From Acidimicrobiia bacterium (GTDB lineage Bacteria; Actinomycetota; Acidimicrobiia; Acidimicrobiales; AC-14), in contig JAHFUP010000059.1 in NCBI GenBank assembly GCA_023265025.1, forward strand, positions 1 through 33,971: a stretch of DNA of 33,971 bases, written 5' to 3'. The position numbers and the translations under genes are program-made. Below the pieces are notes generated by a model that had not been told where the DNA came from, did no database searches, and worked only from the letters and a program-made list of their open reading frames with translations. Positions 15,218 to 23,361 of the stretch are shown one piece after another (within the stretch, counting starts at the first letter, position 1; each line of letters starts with the position of its first letter).

Positions 15218-16489
15218 CTAGAGGAAAGGAACAGCCACGAACGGCTTGCCCAGCGACGCTTTCGCCTCCACCCCGATGAGCTGCTCCAGGAGGGTGGCGT
15301 AGACGGAGCGGAAGTCGGTGGTGAACTTCAAATCGCCGTTGTCGAGGTTGGTGAGGCTGGGCTCGTCGCCGTAAAAGCCGCCCTTCACCCGGGGACCGGC
15401 GACGAACATGGGCGCCGCGGTGCCGTGGTCGGTGCCGCCGCTGCCGTTGGCCGCCACCCGCCGGCCAAACTCGGAGTAGGCGACGAGCACGACCCGGCTC
15501 CCCTCCGGCGAGCCTTCGAGGCTCTTGAAGAAGGCGGTCACCGCCGTGTCAACGTCGGCCATGAGGCCGGCGTGGGTCGCCTTCTCGTTGGCGTGGGTGT
15601 CGAAGCCGCCGAGGCTGACGCCGTAGACCCGGGTCGGCGAGCCGGCCTTGACCAGCCGGGCCACGAGGTCGAGCTGCGGGGTGAGCGAGTTGGCTCCGCC
15701 GGTGCCCTCCAGCGACGTGGAGCCGGCGGTGGCATCGGAATTCGCCGGCTGGCCGGCGAGCAGGTGGGCGATGGCGTCGTCGACGGTGAGCAGGTCCTTC
15801 CCGGACTGGGCCACCCGGGCGGCCAGTGGCGACGCGCCGGCCGACGGCTCGGACGCGGCCGCGAACGCGGAGTGCACCGTCGGCCCCCCGGGCAGCGTCA
15901 GCTCGCCGACGGGGATGGCGGCGCCGGCCGCGCTGTCGCCGCCGAAGATGCGGGGCAGCGAGCCGCCGATCGACAGGGCCCGCAGCGGGTCGTCACCCGT
16001 CTTGTCGAGCCAGCGGCCCACCCATCCGGTGATCTCCTGGTCGTCGGGCACCGCGCTCTGCCAGATGTCCATCGACCGGAAGTGGCTCCGGTTGGGGTTG
16101 GGGTAGCCGACCCCCCGCACGATGGCCAGCTGCTTGGCGTCCCACAGGCCCTTCATGCCCTTGAGGTTGGGGTGGAACGCCAGGCCGTCGCCCAGGGGGA
16201 GGACCTCGTTCGGCTGGTAGCCGAGGGCGCTGCGGCCGCCCAGGTAGTTGCCGTCCTCGTAGGGGATGAGGGTGTTCAGCCCGTCGTTGCCGCCGTAGAG
16301 GGTGAGCAGGACGAGGATGCCGTCCTTGGTCGACCCCCCGCCGGCGCTCGGGATGGCGCCGGCCCCGGGCGCCGCCGCCGGCGCCCCCGGCGTCTTGCCA
16401 CCGGGCTGGCGGGCCAGGACCAGGCCGGCGGCGCCGGCCACGCCGGCGCCCAGCCCACCGAGGACGAACTCACGACGGGTGATGGGCAT
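15218..16489 (-). CDS. DUF1501 family protein with a Tat signal peptide
   Basis: 423 residues from ATG 16489 (AGGAG eight bases upstream). Twin-arginine signal: ITRREFVLGGLGAGVAGAAG, so it should be exported folded. DUF1501 features: LVLLTLYGGNDGLNTLIPYE (GGNDGLN), PNLKGMKGLWDAKQLAIVRG, VGYPNPNRSHFRSMDIWQSA (P.p..SHF.s.d.wqsg), TGWVGRWLD, VYGVSLGGFDTHANE (GGfDTH), VVLVAYSEFGRRVAANGSGG (SEFGR), GTDHGTAAPMFVAGPRVKGG (TDHG.a.p.fv.G..v.GG) and a C-terminal DFRSVYATLLEQ. The fold is related to sulfatases/alkaline phosphatases; function unknown. The start lies 11 bp after the DUF1800 gene, the usual partner, so both form an operon. Confidence 0.95.
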   Translation of the reverse strand: MPITRREFVLGGLGAGVAGAAGLVLARQPGGKTPGAPAAAPGAGAIPSAGGGSTKDGILVLLTLYGGNDGLNTLIPYEDGNYLGGRSALGYQPNEVLPLGDGLAFHPNLKGMKGLWDAKQLAIVRGVGYPNPNRSHFRSMDIWQSAVPDDQEITGWVGRWLDKTGDDPLRALSIGGSLPRIFGGDSAAGAAIPVGELTLPGGPTVHSAFAAASEPSAGASPLAARVAQSGKDLLTVDDAIAHLLAGQPANSDATAGSTSLEGTGGANSLTPQLDLVARLVKAGSPTRVYGVSLGGFDTHANEKATHAGLMADVDTAVTAFFKSLEGSPEGSRVVLVAYSEFGRRVAANGSGGTDHGTAAPMFVAGPRVKGGFYGDEPSLTNLDNGDLKFTTDFRSVYATLLEQLIGVEAKASLGKPFVAVPFL

Positions 16490-16500
16490 CGTCGTCTCCT

Positions 16501-17823
16501 TCAGGCCAGCACGTACTCGGGGGCGACCAGGGCGATCGTGAGCAGCGCCTTGGGGTCGTTGGCCACCTTGGCCAGGCCGGCGGAGGTCGACGGCCCCCAC
16601 CCGTCGACGGACAGCAGCCGGGCGACGGCCGCCGGCCGGTCGGCGACGGACGCCGATGCGATGCCGTCGAGCCTGGCCCGGGCCGCCACAGTCGACGCGA
16701 ACCGCAGCCGGGTGAGGGCGAAGCTGGTCGTCAGCCAGTAGTAGTTCTGCGGCCAGCCGCCGACGCTGGGCGGGGCGAACGGCTGCTGGCCGAGGCCCTC
16801 TAGCGTCTGGGGCAGGTTGTTGCCGGCGGCGGCCGCCCGCAGGTTGAGGGCCCGCAACGTGCCGACGACGTACTCGATCGGCTGCTTGACCAGACCGGTC
16901 CGCGACGCCGGCGCCACGAACTCGGGATGCAGGAGGATGGCCCGCACCAGCTTGCCGACGTCGAGGTCCTTGGCGAACCCGGCGGCCAGCTGGCGGACGA
17001 CGGGGTCGGAGGCGCCGGCGGGGCGGGCGAACCCGCTCCACAGCTTGGAGGTGATGTAGGGAGCGCTGGCCGGCTGGGCGACGGCCATGCGGACGACGTC
17101 CTCCCCGCCGAAGTTGCCGGTCTGGCCGAAGATCGTCTTCGCCGCCGAGTCGTGCTGGGCGGGCAACACCGAGAAGGCGCCGGTGCGGCGCTGGTACTGC
17201 CAGCCGGTGAAGGCTCGCGCCCCCTCCTGCACGTCGGCCTCGGTGTAGTTGCCGATGCCCAGGATGAACAGCTCGAAGAGCTCTCGAGCGAAGTTCTCGT
17301 TCGGCTTGCCCTTCTTGTTCTCGTTGGCGTCGAGCCAGACGAGCATGGCCGGGTCCCTGGCCACGGCCTGGGCCAGGGCCTCGAAGTTGCCGGCGCCGGC
17401 GGTCCGGAAGATCTCGTTCTGCCGGTACATCAGCTCCGGCTCCTTGACCTTCTGGATCGACGTGGCGAAGTGGTCGTGCCAGAACAGGGTCAGGCGCTCC
17501 CGCAGTGGCGTCGTCGACAGCACCATGCGGTCGAGCCACCACTGGTTGAGCTTGCGGCCCTCCTCCCGGTTGGCCCGCTGCTCGGCCTGCTGGGCCGCCC
17601 GCCGGGCGGCCTCGTCCGCCGGCTGGGCGATGACGGGGGGCGGGGTGAAGGTGGGCGCCGGCATCGTCGCCCACGCCCCGTCGGCCACGCTGAGGTCGAC
17701 CAGCTTGTCGACGGTGGCCTCGTAGCCGGCGGCGACTGCGGCATCGAGCTCCTCGGGCCGGGCGCCGAACCCGGCCCGGCGGTACAGGTGGGCGATCCGG
17801 CTGCGGGTCTCGTCTCCAGCCAC
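16501..17823 (-). CDS. DUF1800 family protein
   Basis: 440 residues from GTG 17823. Family signatures in order: IAHLYRRAGFGARPEELDAA (h...R.gfG..p.el), LNQWWLDRMVLSTTPLRERL, TLFWHDHFATSIQKV (l.lFWH.hFat), NEIFRTAGAGNFEALAQAVA, RDPAMLVWLDANENKKGKPN, ENFARELFELFILGIGNYTE (pNEN.AREl.ELf.lG.g.Yte.Dv), GARAFTGWQY (aRalTGw), AHKxFG-like AAKTIFGQTGNFGGEDVV, YITSKLWSGFA, VRAILLHPEF and PPSVGGWPQNYYWL. No N-terminal signal was recognised, so export may rely on the partner (inference). Function unknown. First gene of a two-gene operon with the DUF1501 gene. A palindromic repeat lies 51 bp upstream of its start. Confidence 0.95.
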   Translation of the reverse strand: MAGDETRSRIAHLYRRAGFGARPEELDAAVAAGYEATVDKLVDLSVADGAWATMPAPTFTPPPVIAQPADEAARRAAQQAEQRANREEGRKLNQWWLDRMVLSTTPLRERLTLFWHDHFATSIQKVKEPELMYRQNEIFRTAGAGNFEALAQAVARDPAMLVWLDANENKKGKPNENFARELFELFILGIGNYTEADVQEGARAFTGWQYQRRTGAFSVLPAQHDSAAKTIFGQTGNFGGEDVVRMAVAQPASAPYITSKLWSGFARPAGASDPVVRQLAAGFAKDLDVGKLVRAILLHPEFVAPASRTGLVKQPIEYVVGTLRALNLRAAAAGNNLPQTLEGLGQQPFAPPSVGGWPQNYYWLTTSFALTRLRFASTVAARARLDGIASASVADRPAAVARLLSVDGWGPSTSAGLAKVANDPKALLTIALVAPEYVLA

Positions 17824-17873
17824 GCCTCCAGTGAACCAAGGAATTGTGAGCAGCGTGTGAGGGCCCCATCACG

Positions 17874-17923
17874 GAACTGGTGACGATCGAACCGGCGGGA
17901 GCCTGTCCGATCGTCACCAGTTC
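17874..17923 (+). repeat. Palindromic element, copy A (downstream of the two-component/ABC operon)
   Basis: Perfect 16-bp inverted arms GAACTGGTGACGATCG and CGATCGTCACCAGTTC separated by 18 bases, total 50 bp. The spacer keeps ACCGGC and GCCTGT in common with copy B at 23286-23335, differing in the middle four and the outer bases. CACG precedes both copies. It lies 14 bp beyond the permease stop and 51 bp before the DUF1800 start, outside coding sequence. No T-run flanks it, so a standard terminator is not indicated. Confidence 0.9.
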
Positions 17924-17937
17924 GGTTTGGAGGGCCG

Positions 17938-20499
17938 TTAGTGGCTGGCGATGGCGCCCAGGATGTCGAGCTTGGCCGCCCGGCGGGCCGGTCCGACGGC
18001 CGCCACCACTCCGGCGACCGCAGCCAGGGTGACGATGACCATCATCTGCACCGGCGGCACGCTGAGGCTCATGGCGCCCTCGGTCTTCCCGATGGCCTTG
18101 ACGATCCCCCACGAGCCGGCGAGGGCCAGGAAGAAGCCCAGGGCGGTGCCGAAGAGGGCGATCATGACCGCCTCCCACCGGATCGAGCTGCGGACCTGGG
18201 GCCGGGTCATCCCGACCGCCCGCAGCAGGCCCAGCTCCCGCCGGCGCTCGTGGACCGACAGGGCCAGGGTGTTGGCGATGCCGATCAGGGCGATCACCAC
18301 GGCCAGGGCCAGGAGGCCGTAGATCAGGTTGAGGATCATGTCGATCTCGCCGGTGATGCTGGCCTTGAAGGCGGCCTGGTCCTGCAACTCGGCGTTGGGC
18401 CAGGCCGCGAGCGCGGCCTCCAGCGCGGCGGTCGACTGGGCCGGGGTGACCCCGTCGGCGACGCCCACGAAGAGCTGCAGGTCGGACTGGTCGGTGACGT
18501 TCGCCTCGTAGGTGTCGATGCCGATCAGGAAGCCGTCGCCGGCCACGTTGGGCAGGGCCTCGTCGTACAGGGCCCGGACCGTCAGCTCCACCGGGCCCGT
18601 GCGGGCGAACGTCATGGTGACCTTGTCGCCCAGGGCGATGCCGTCGTCCGCCGCCTTCTTGGCCTTGACGGCCACCGAGGGCCCGGTCACATCGGTGATC
18701 TTGCCGGCGGTGACCTTGAGGTCGAATAGCTGCTCGATGGTCGACGTCTTGACGGCGACGACGTTGCTCGATCCCGTCCCGATGCCGACCGGTATGGAGC
18801 GCACCGGCGACACCGCAGCCACCTGCGGCAGGGTGGCCAACTCGGCGCCGAGCGTGGGGCTCAGGCCCGCTCCGCCGAAGCCGCCGGAGCCGATCACGTA
18901 GTCGGCCCGTAGCGATGTGCCGACCGTCTCCGATATCGAGGCCTTGGTCGACGTGGCCAGGATGGTGATGAAGCTGACCAGGGCCACGCCGATCATGAGG
19001 GCCGAGGCGGTGGCCGACGTGCGCTTGGGGCTGCGCTTGGCGTTCTCGGCGGCCAGGCGTCCCGTGGTGCCCGAGAGCCGGGCGATGGGCATCCCCAACA
19101 CATCCATGACGGGCCGGGCGATGACCGGGCCGAGCACGAACACGCCGATGATCGTGATGACGGCGCCCACGCCGAGCATGGTGAGGGCCCCGCTCCCGCT
19201 GCCGACCACGCCGGCGGCGAAGGCGGCCACGCCGGCGCCGGTGGCGATCATGCCGGCGATCGTGCGGCGCAGCGAAGCGCCGGAGTTGTCGACGGCCATG
19301 TCCCGAAGGGCGGCGATCGGCTTGACCTTGCTGGCCCGCAGGGCGGGAGCGAGGGCGGACAGCACGGTTACGACCGAACCGACCAGGAAGGCGGTGACGA
19401 CGGTCTGGGGCGTGATGACCACCGAGCCACTCGGGATGTCGAGGCCGACGGCGCCCAGGAGGGCGCGCAGCCCGAACGACATGAGCACGCCGGCGCCGAG
19501 GCCGACGGCTGAGGCGAGCAGGCCCACCGCGACCGACTCGAACAGCACCGACTTGACCACCTGGCGGCGGCTGGCCCCGATGGCCCGCAGCATGGCCATC
19601 TCCTTCGACCGCTGGGCGACCACGATTGAGAAGGTGTTGTAGATGATGAACATGCCGACGAACAGGGAGATGTAGGCGAACGCCAGCAGGAAGGTGCTGA
19701 AGAACCCGAGCGCCTCCTTGAGGTCGGCCTTGTGGTTGGCGGTGTCCTCCGCCCCGGTCAGGGTTTCGAAGCGCTCCGTGCCGAGGGCGTCGCCGACCCG
19801 GGTCGAGAGGGCCTCGGGGGTCTGCTTGCCGTTGGAGGCGATGACCACCGAGTCGTAGGCACCCGGCTCGGCGAAGAGCGCCTGGGCGGTGGCGTCGGTG
19901 GTGGCGACCAGGGTGGAGCCGGGGATGCCGTCGGCGTCGCCGAACGTGGCCGTGCCCACGAGGGTCAGCGTTCTCGGTGCGCCCTTGGCCAGGACCGTCA
20001 CCTTGTCGCCGAGCTTGCGGCCGTCGCGGTTCACGGTCGACTGGTCGAGCACGACCTCGTCGGCGGTCTGCGGGGCGTGACCGGTGGCGATGGCGAACGG
20101 GTTGAGGCGGGGGTCGCTCACCCAGTTGGTGCCCATGGTGCCGCCCATGCCGCCGGCCGCCGCCGCCTTGCCGTCGGGGGCGACGAGCGTGGCCATGCCG
20201 GCGATCGAGCCGACCGCGGTGTCGACACCGTCGATGGCCTTGATCCGGGCGAGGGTGGCGGCGTCGACCCGCTCCCGCACGTCTGCGCCCTCGAGGCCGC
20301 CATCCACCGTGGACGCGCGGCGCACGACGACGTCGACGCCCTTGTTGGAGGTGTCGAACAGGCCGTCGAAGGTGCGGCCCATGGTGTCGGTGAGGATCAT
20401 GGTCCCGGCCATGAACGCGACACCGAGGACGACGGCGAGGCCGGTGAGGGCGAAGCGCAGCTTGTGGGCCCACAGGCCCTTGTAGGTCAGCTTGAACAT
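17938..20499 (-). CDS. FtsX/MacB-type ABC transporter permease with two FtsX domains
   Basis: 853-residue membrane subunit of an ABC exporter or lipoprotein/cell-envelope transporter. From ATG 20499: N-terminal helix FALTGLAVVLGVAFMAGTMI (about 15-34), a large extracellular MacB-type periplasmic core, then the first FtsX block around 265-400 (FFSTFLLAFAYISLFVGMFI; ERSK-like VVAQRSKEMAMLRAIGASRR; VAVGLLASAVGLGAGVLMSF; VVTAFLVGSVVTVLSALAPA). Helices TIAGMIATGAGVAAFAAGVV and MLGVGAVITIIGVFVLGPVI follow, then a second core and the last FtsX block (LIYGLLALAVVIALIGIANT; SVHERRRELGLLRAVGMTRP; MIALFGTALGFFLALAGSWG; MVIVTLAAVAGVVAAVGPAR; RRAAKLDILGAIA). The E-x-R-x-x-E-x-x-x-x-R-A-x-G motif occurs in both. 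Ends the four-gene unit; the ATPase gene is 5 bp upstream. Substrate unknown. Confidence 0.95.
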   Translation of the reverse strand: MFKLTYKGLWAHKLRFALTGLAVVLGVAFMAGTMILTDTMGRTFDGLFDTSNKGVDVVVRRASTVDGGLEGADVRERVDAATLARIKAIDGVDTAVGSIAGMATLVAPDGKAAAAGGMGGTMGTNWVSDPRLNPFAIATGHAPQTADEVVLDQSTVNRDGRKLGDKVTVLAKGAPRTLTLVGTATFGDADGIPGSTLVATTDATAQALFAEPGAYDSVVIASNGKQTPEALSTRVGDALGTERFETLTGAEDTANHKADLKEALGFFSTFLLAFAYISLFVGMFIIYNTFSIVVAQRSKEMAMLRAIGASRRQVVKSVLFESVAVGLLASAVGLGAGVLMSFGLRALLGAVGLDIPSGSVVITPQTVVTAFLVGSVVTVLSALAPALRASKVKPIAALRDMAVDNSGASLRRTIAGMIATGAGVAAFAAGVVGSGSGALTMLGVGAVITIIGVFVLGPVIARPVMDVLGMPIARLSGTTGRLAAENAKRSPKRTSATASALMIGVALVSFITILATSTKASISETVGTSLRADYVIGSGGFGGAGLSPTLGAELATLPQVAAVSPVRSIPVGIGTGSSNVVAVKTSTIEQLFDLKVTAGKITDVTGPSVAVKAKKAADDGIALGDKVTMTFARTGPVELTVRALYDEALPNVAGDGFLIGIDTYEANVTDQSDLQLFVGVADGVTPAQSTAALEAALAAWPNAELQDQAAFKASITGEIDMILNLIYGLLALAVVIALIGIANTLALSVHERRRELGLLRAVGMTRPQVRSSIRWEAVMIALFGTALGFFLALAGSWGIVKAIGKTEGAMSLSVPPVQMMVIVTLAAVAGVVAAVGPARRAAKLDILGAIASH

Positions 20500-20504
20500 T
20501 GCCC

Positions 20505-21278
20505 CTACCTCCCGAACGTCTTCATGCGGTCGAGCACGGACTCGGCGGTGGGGCGGTCGATCTCGTCGACGATGCGCCCGTCGGCCAGGAATACGACCCG
20601 GTCGGCGTAGCTCGCTGCCACCGGATCGTGGGTCACCATGACGATGGTCTGGCCGAGCTCGCGCACGGCCCGGCGCATGAAGTCCAGGATCTCGGCGCCG
20701 GCCCGGCTGTCCAGGTTGCCGGTGGGCTCGTCGGCGAAGATGATCTCCGGCCGACCGGCGAGCGCCCGGCCCACGGCCACCCGCTGCTGTTGCCCGCCGG
20801 AGAGCTCGCTCGGGCGGTGGCCGAGACGGTCGGCCAACCCGATGGTGTCGACGACCTGGTCGAGCCAGACCTGGTCGGGCTTGCGGCCGGCCAGGTCCAT
20901 CGGGAGGGTGATGTTCTCCAGGGCGGTGAGCGTGGGCACCAGGTTGTAGGCCTGGAAGACGAAGCCGATCTTGTCCCGGCGCAGGATGGTCAGGCGCTTG
21001 TCGTTCAGGCTGGTCAGGTCGGTGTCGCCGATGAAGACCTGGCCGCCCGTGAGGTCGTCGAGGCCGGCGAGGCAGTGCATGAGGGTCGACTTGCCCGAAC
21101 CGGAGGGGCCCATGATGGCGGTGAACGCGCCGGTGGCGAAGTCGACATCGATCCCGTCGAGGGCCATGACCGCGCTGTCGCCCTTGCCGTAGGCCTTCTT
21201 GGCGCCGAGGGCGCGCGCCGCCACACCGGGCGGGCTGGACGGCGGAGCGGTCGGAGGAGAGTTCCGGAGGAGTGTCAT
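20505..21278 (-). CDS. ABC transporter ATP-binding protein (MacB/LolD type)
   Basis: 257 residues from ATG 21278. All ABC ATPase motifs are present: Walker A GPSGSGKST (57-65), Q-loop Gln109 in GFVFQAYNLVPTLTALENI, signature LSGGQQQRVAVGRALAGRP (159 onward), Walker B EIIFADEPTGNLDS (178-191) and the switch His217 in VMVTHDP. The FQAYNL and P-T-x-T-A-x-E-N sequence and FADEPTGNLD are standard for the MacB/LolD/FtsE-like family that pairs with FtsX-fold permeases. It has an unusual Pro/Ser-rich N-terminal extension of about 20 residues before ARALGAKKAYGKG. It lies between the response regulator gene and the permease gene, in the same orientation. Confidence 0.97.
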   Translation of the reverse strand: MTLLRNSPPTAPPSSPPGVAARALGAKKAYGKGDSAVMALDGIDVDFATGAFTAIMGPSGSGKSTLMHCLAGLDDLTGGQVFIGDTDLTSLNDKRLTILRRDKIGFVFQAYNLVPTLTALENITLPMDLAGRKPDQVWLDQVVDTIGLADRLGHRPSELSGGQQQRVAVGRALAGRPEIIFADEPTGNLDSRAGAEILDFMRRAVRELGQTIVMVTHDPVAASYADRVVFLADGRIVDEIDRPTAESVLDRMKTFGR

Positions 21279-21337
21279 GTGTCCACCCTCCTCTTCCGCG
21301 GGGCCGGCGTCGTCGGCCTCAGGGGTGGTTCAGCCCG

Positions 21338-22012
21338 TCATCCCCCGGGGGTACCCGGGTTGATCAGGCCGGACTCGTAGGCCACGACGACCAGCTGGAC
21401 TCGGTCCCGGGCGCCGAGCTTGCTCATGATCCGGCTGACGTGGGTCTTGGCCGTGGCCGCGCTCACGTACAGCTCCTCGGCGATCTCGGCGTTGGACAGG
21501 CCCCGTCCCACCTGCAGCAGGACCTCGCGTTCCCGCTCGGTGAGCGGATCGAGCGCCCGGCCGCTCACGACGCGGGGCAGGCCGGGACGGGCGACGAACT
21601 CGGCAATGACCCGGCCGGTGATGCGGGGCGACAGGAGGGCGTCGCCGGCGGCGACGATCCGGACCGCCTCGAGCAGGTCCTCGGGGTCGGTGTCCTTCAG
21701 CAGGAACCCGCTGGCGCCGGCCTGGAGCGCGTCGAAGACGTACTCGTCGAGGTCGAAGGTCGTCAGCACCAGGACCCTGGTCCCGGCCGTCCGCTCATCG
21801 CCCACGATGGCCCGGGTGGCGGCAATGCCGTCGAGTTCGGGCATGCGCACGTCCATCAGCACCACGTCGGGGCGGTGCTCGTGGGCCAGCTTCACCGCCT
21901 CGGCGCCGTTGGCGGCTTCGGCGACGACCTGCAGGTCGGGCGCCGAGTCGATGAGGACCCGGAAACCGGCCCGGACAAGGTTCTGGTCGTCGGCGACCAG
22001 GACGGAGATCAT
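21338..22012 (-). CDS. Two-component response regulator, NarL/LuxR family
   Basis: 224 residues from ATG 22012. Receiver domain 1-120: acidic pair Asp8-Asp9 in VLVADDQNLVRAGFRVL, phosphoacceptor Asp54 in VVLMDVRMPELDGIAATR, Thr/Ser switch in LVLTTFDLDEYVFDALQAGA and Lys106 in SGFLLKD. C-terminal LuxR helix-turn-helix about 157-220: LTEREREVLLQVGRGLSNAE, IAEELYVSAATAKTHVSRIM, SKLGARDRVQLVVVAYESG. A DNA-binding transcription factor, phosphorylated by the kinase encoded immediately upstream; start codon overlaps the kinase stop by four bases (ATGA). The adjacent ABC genes are its likely target, inferred from the operon. The palindromes flanking the operon are too long and too distant to be assumed to be its operator. 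Confidence 0.97.
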   Translation of the reverse strand: MISVLVADDQNLVRAGFRVLIDSAPDLQVVAEAANGAEAVKLAHEHRPDVVLMDVRMPELDGIAATRAIVGDERTAGTRVLVLTTFDLDEYVFDALQAGASGFLLKDTDPEDLLEAVRIVAAGDALLSPRITGRVIAEFVARPGLPRVVSGRALDPLTEREREVLLQVGRGLSNAEIAEELYVSAATAKTHVSRIMSKLGARDRVQLVVVAYESGLINPGTPGG

Positions 22013-23190
22013 CTCGCCGGCTCGAATGGCAGCGTCGCCGTGACCCGGAACCCGCCGCCGGCCCGGCTGCCGGCGTCGAGCCGTCCGCCGAAGACGGCGA
22101 CCCGCTCACGCATGCCGAGCAGGCCGTGACCGTCGCCGGACTGCCCGTCGGCCGGCGCGGTGGACGCCCCCCGCCCGTTGTCGGCCACATCGATGCAGAC
22201 GGAGTCGGGGTGGTAGTCGATGGTGACGGCGACGGTCGCCGGCCCGGCGTGCTTGAGCACGTTGGTGAGCGCCTCCTGGACGATGCGGTAGGCGGTGAGG
22301 TCGAGCCCGGGAGGCACCGCCGGTCGCACCCCTTCGACCCGCACGGAGACGGGCACGCCGGCCCGGCGCAGGCCTTCGGCCAGCTCGTTGACGCTCTCGA
22401 GGCCGGCGGCCGGCGTGAGCGTCCCCCGGGCGCCGTCCTCCTCCCGCAGCACGCCGAGCAGGCGTCGCATCTCGTTCAGGGCGGCCCGGCTCGACACCTT
22501 CACGTTCTCGAGGATGCGCTTGGCCTCGGCGGGGTCCGAGTCGATGACGTGGGCGCCGACCCCGGACTGCACGGCCACCACGCTCATGGCGTGGGCCACC
22601 ACGTCGTGCAGCTCCCGGGCGATCCGCAGCCGCTCCTCGGCCACGGCGCGTTGCGCCTCGGCCTCCTGGTTGCGCTCGAGGTCCGCGGCCCGAAGCTCGA
22701 GTTGCCTGGTGTACGCCCGCCGGGTCCGCACGCTGTCGCCGAACACGGCGGCGATGCCGAAGATGGCGACGTTGCCGGCCAGGTCGCCGACGCTGAGGTC
22801 CTCCCGGTTGAACAGGGTGACGGCCAGCAGCAGCACGGTGATGACCGCCACCGCCGTCCCCCACTCCCGTCGGGAGGTGAGGCTGGCCACGGTGTAGAGG
22901 GCGATGAGGGCGATGACCGGGAGCCCGTTCTCGGTGTAGTCCCGCAGCACGTAGACGACCGAGGCCGCGGTGACGACAACCAGGACGGTGACGGGGTACC
23001 GCCGGCGCAGGGCGAGGACGCCGAAGCCCACGAGCACCAGCAGGTACGCCCAGACGTCTGCGTGCCTGGGATTGGTGTCCGACGGCCGCGCCGTCAGGCT
23101 GAGCAGACCGGCGATGGTGAGGAGGCCGGCCAGCGCCGAGTCGACGACCAGGGTGTTCGTGCCCTTCAGGCGCACCCACAACCGTCGCAT
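22009..23190 (-). CDS. Sensor histidine kinase, HisKA_3 (NarX/DesK-like) family
   Basis: 393 residues from ATG 23190. Membrane sensor part, residues about 15-150: hydrophobic segments ALAGLLTIAGLLSL, VWAYLLVLVGFGVLALRRRY, TVLVVVTAASVVYVL, VIALIALYTVASL, TAVAVITVLLLAVTLF and NVAIFGIAAVF, with very short extracellular loops, so the signal is probably sensed in or at the membrane. A coiled region LELRAADLERNQEAEAQRAV leads to the dimerisation helix ERLRIARELHDVVAHAMSVV with phosphoacceptor His195. The ATP-binding domain has VQEALTNVLKHAG (N box), CIDVADNGRG (G1) and GLLGMRERVAVFGG (G2). First gene of the four-gene operon. Divergent from the methyltransferase gene at 23362; palindrome copy B lies between them. 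Confidence 0.96.
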   Translation of the reverse strand: MRRLWVRLKGTNTLVVDSALAGLLTIAGLLSLTARPSDTNPRHADVWAYLLVLVGFGVLALRRRYPVTVLVVVTAASVVYVLRDYTENGLPVIALIALYTVASLTSRREWGTAVAVITVLLLAVTLFNREDLSVGDLAGNVAIFGIAAVFGDSVRTRRAYTRQLELRAADLERNQEAEAQRAVAEERLRIARELHDVVAHAMSVVAVQSGVGAHVIDSDPAEAKRILENVKVSSRAALNEMRRLLGVLREEDGARGTLTPAAGLESVNELAEGLRRAGVPVSVRVEGVRPAVPPGLDLTAYRIVQEALTNVLKHAGPATVAVTIDYHPDSVCIDVADNGRGASTAPADGQSGDGHGLLGMRERVAVFGGRLDAGSRAGGGFRVTATLPFEPAR

Positions 23191-23285
23191 CAGTTCGACG
23201 ATACGGCGCCGCCGGCCGAAAAGCGTCGGCCGGCCGGCGTATCGCCCTCGTACACCCCGGGGTGTACGCCGGCGGGCCGTCCACG

Positions 23286-23335
23286 GAACTGGTGACGATC
23301 GGACCGGCTCCGGCCTGTTCGATCGTCACCAGTTC
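23286..23335 (+). repeat. Palindromic element, copy B (upstream of the two-component/ABC operon)
   Basis: Same 16-bp perfect inverted arms as copy A (GAACTGGTGACGATCG / CGATCGTCACCAGTTC), 18-base spacer with ACCGGC and GCCTGT conserved, and preceded by CACG as in copy A. It sits in the 171-bp region between divergent genes (kinase start at 23190, methyltransferase start at 23362). Both copies are in the same orientation judged by the spacer, so they are also direct repeats 5.4 kb apart. Confidence 0.9.
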
Positions 23336-23361
23336 GAGGGGACTCGGGCACACTGAACGCC

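Noticed and set aside
17874-17923. Palindrome copy A as a plain Rho-independent terminator of the permease operon
   Set aside because: No T-run on either strand, and the same element occurs between divergent genes at 23286-23335 where a terminator is not expected.
15218-20473. A 5.2-kb uninterrupted minus-strand frame that could be read as one 1751-residue protein
   Set aside because: Its first two thirds are Arg/His/Gly-rich and antiphase to the permease and DUF1800 genes, which have clear motifs; only the last 423 residues (DUF1501) are real.
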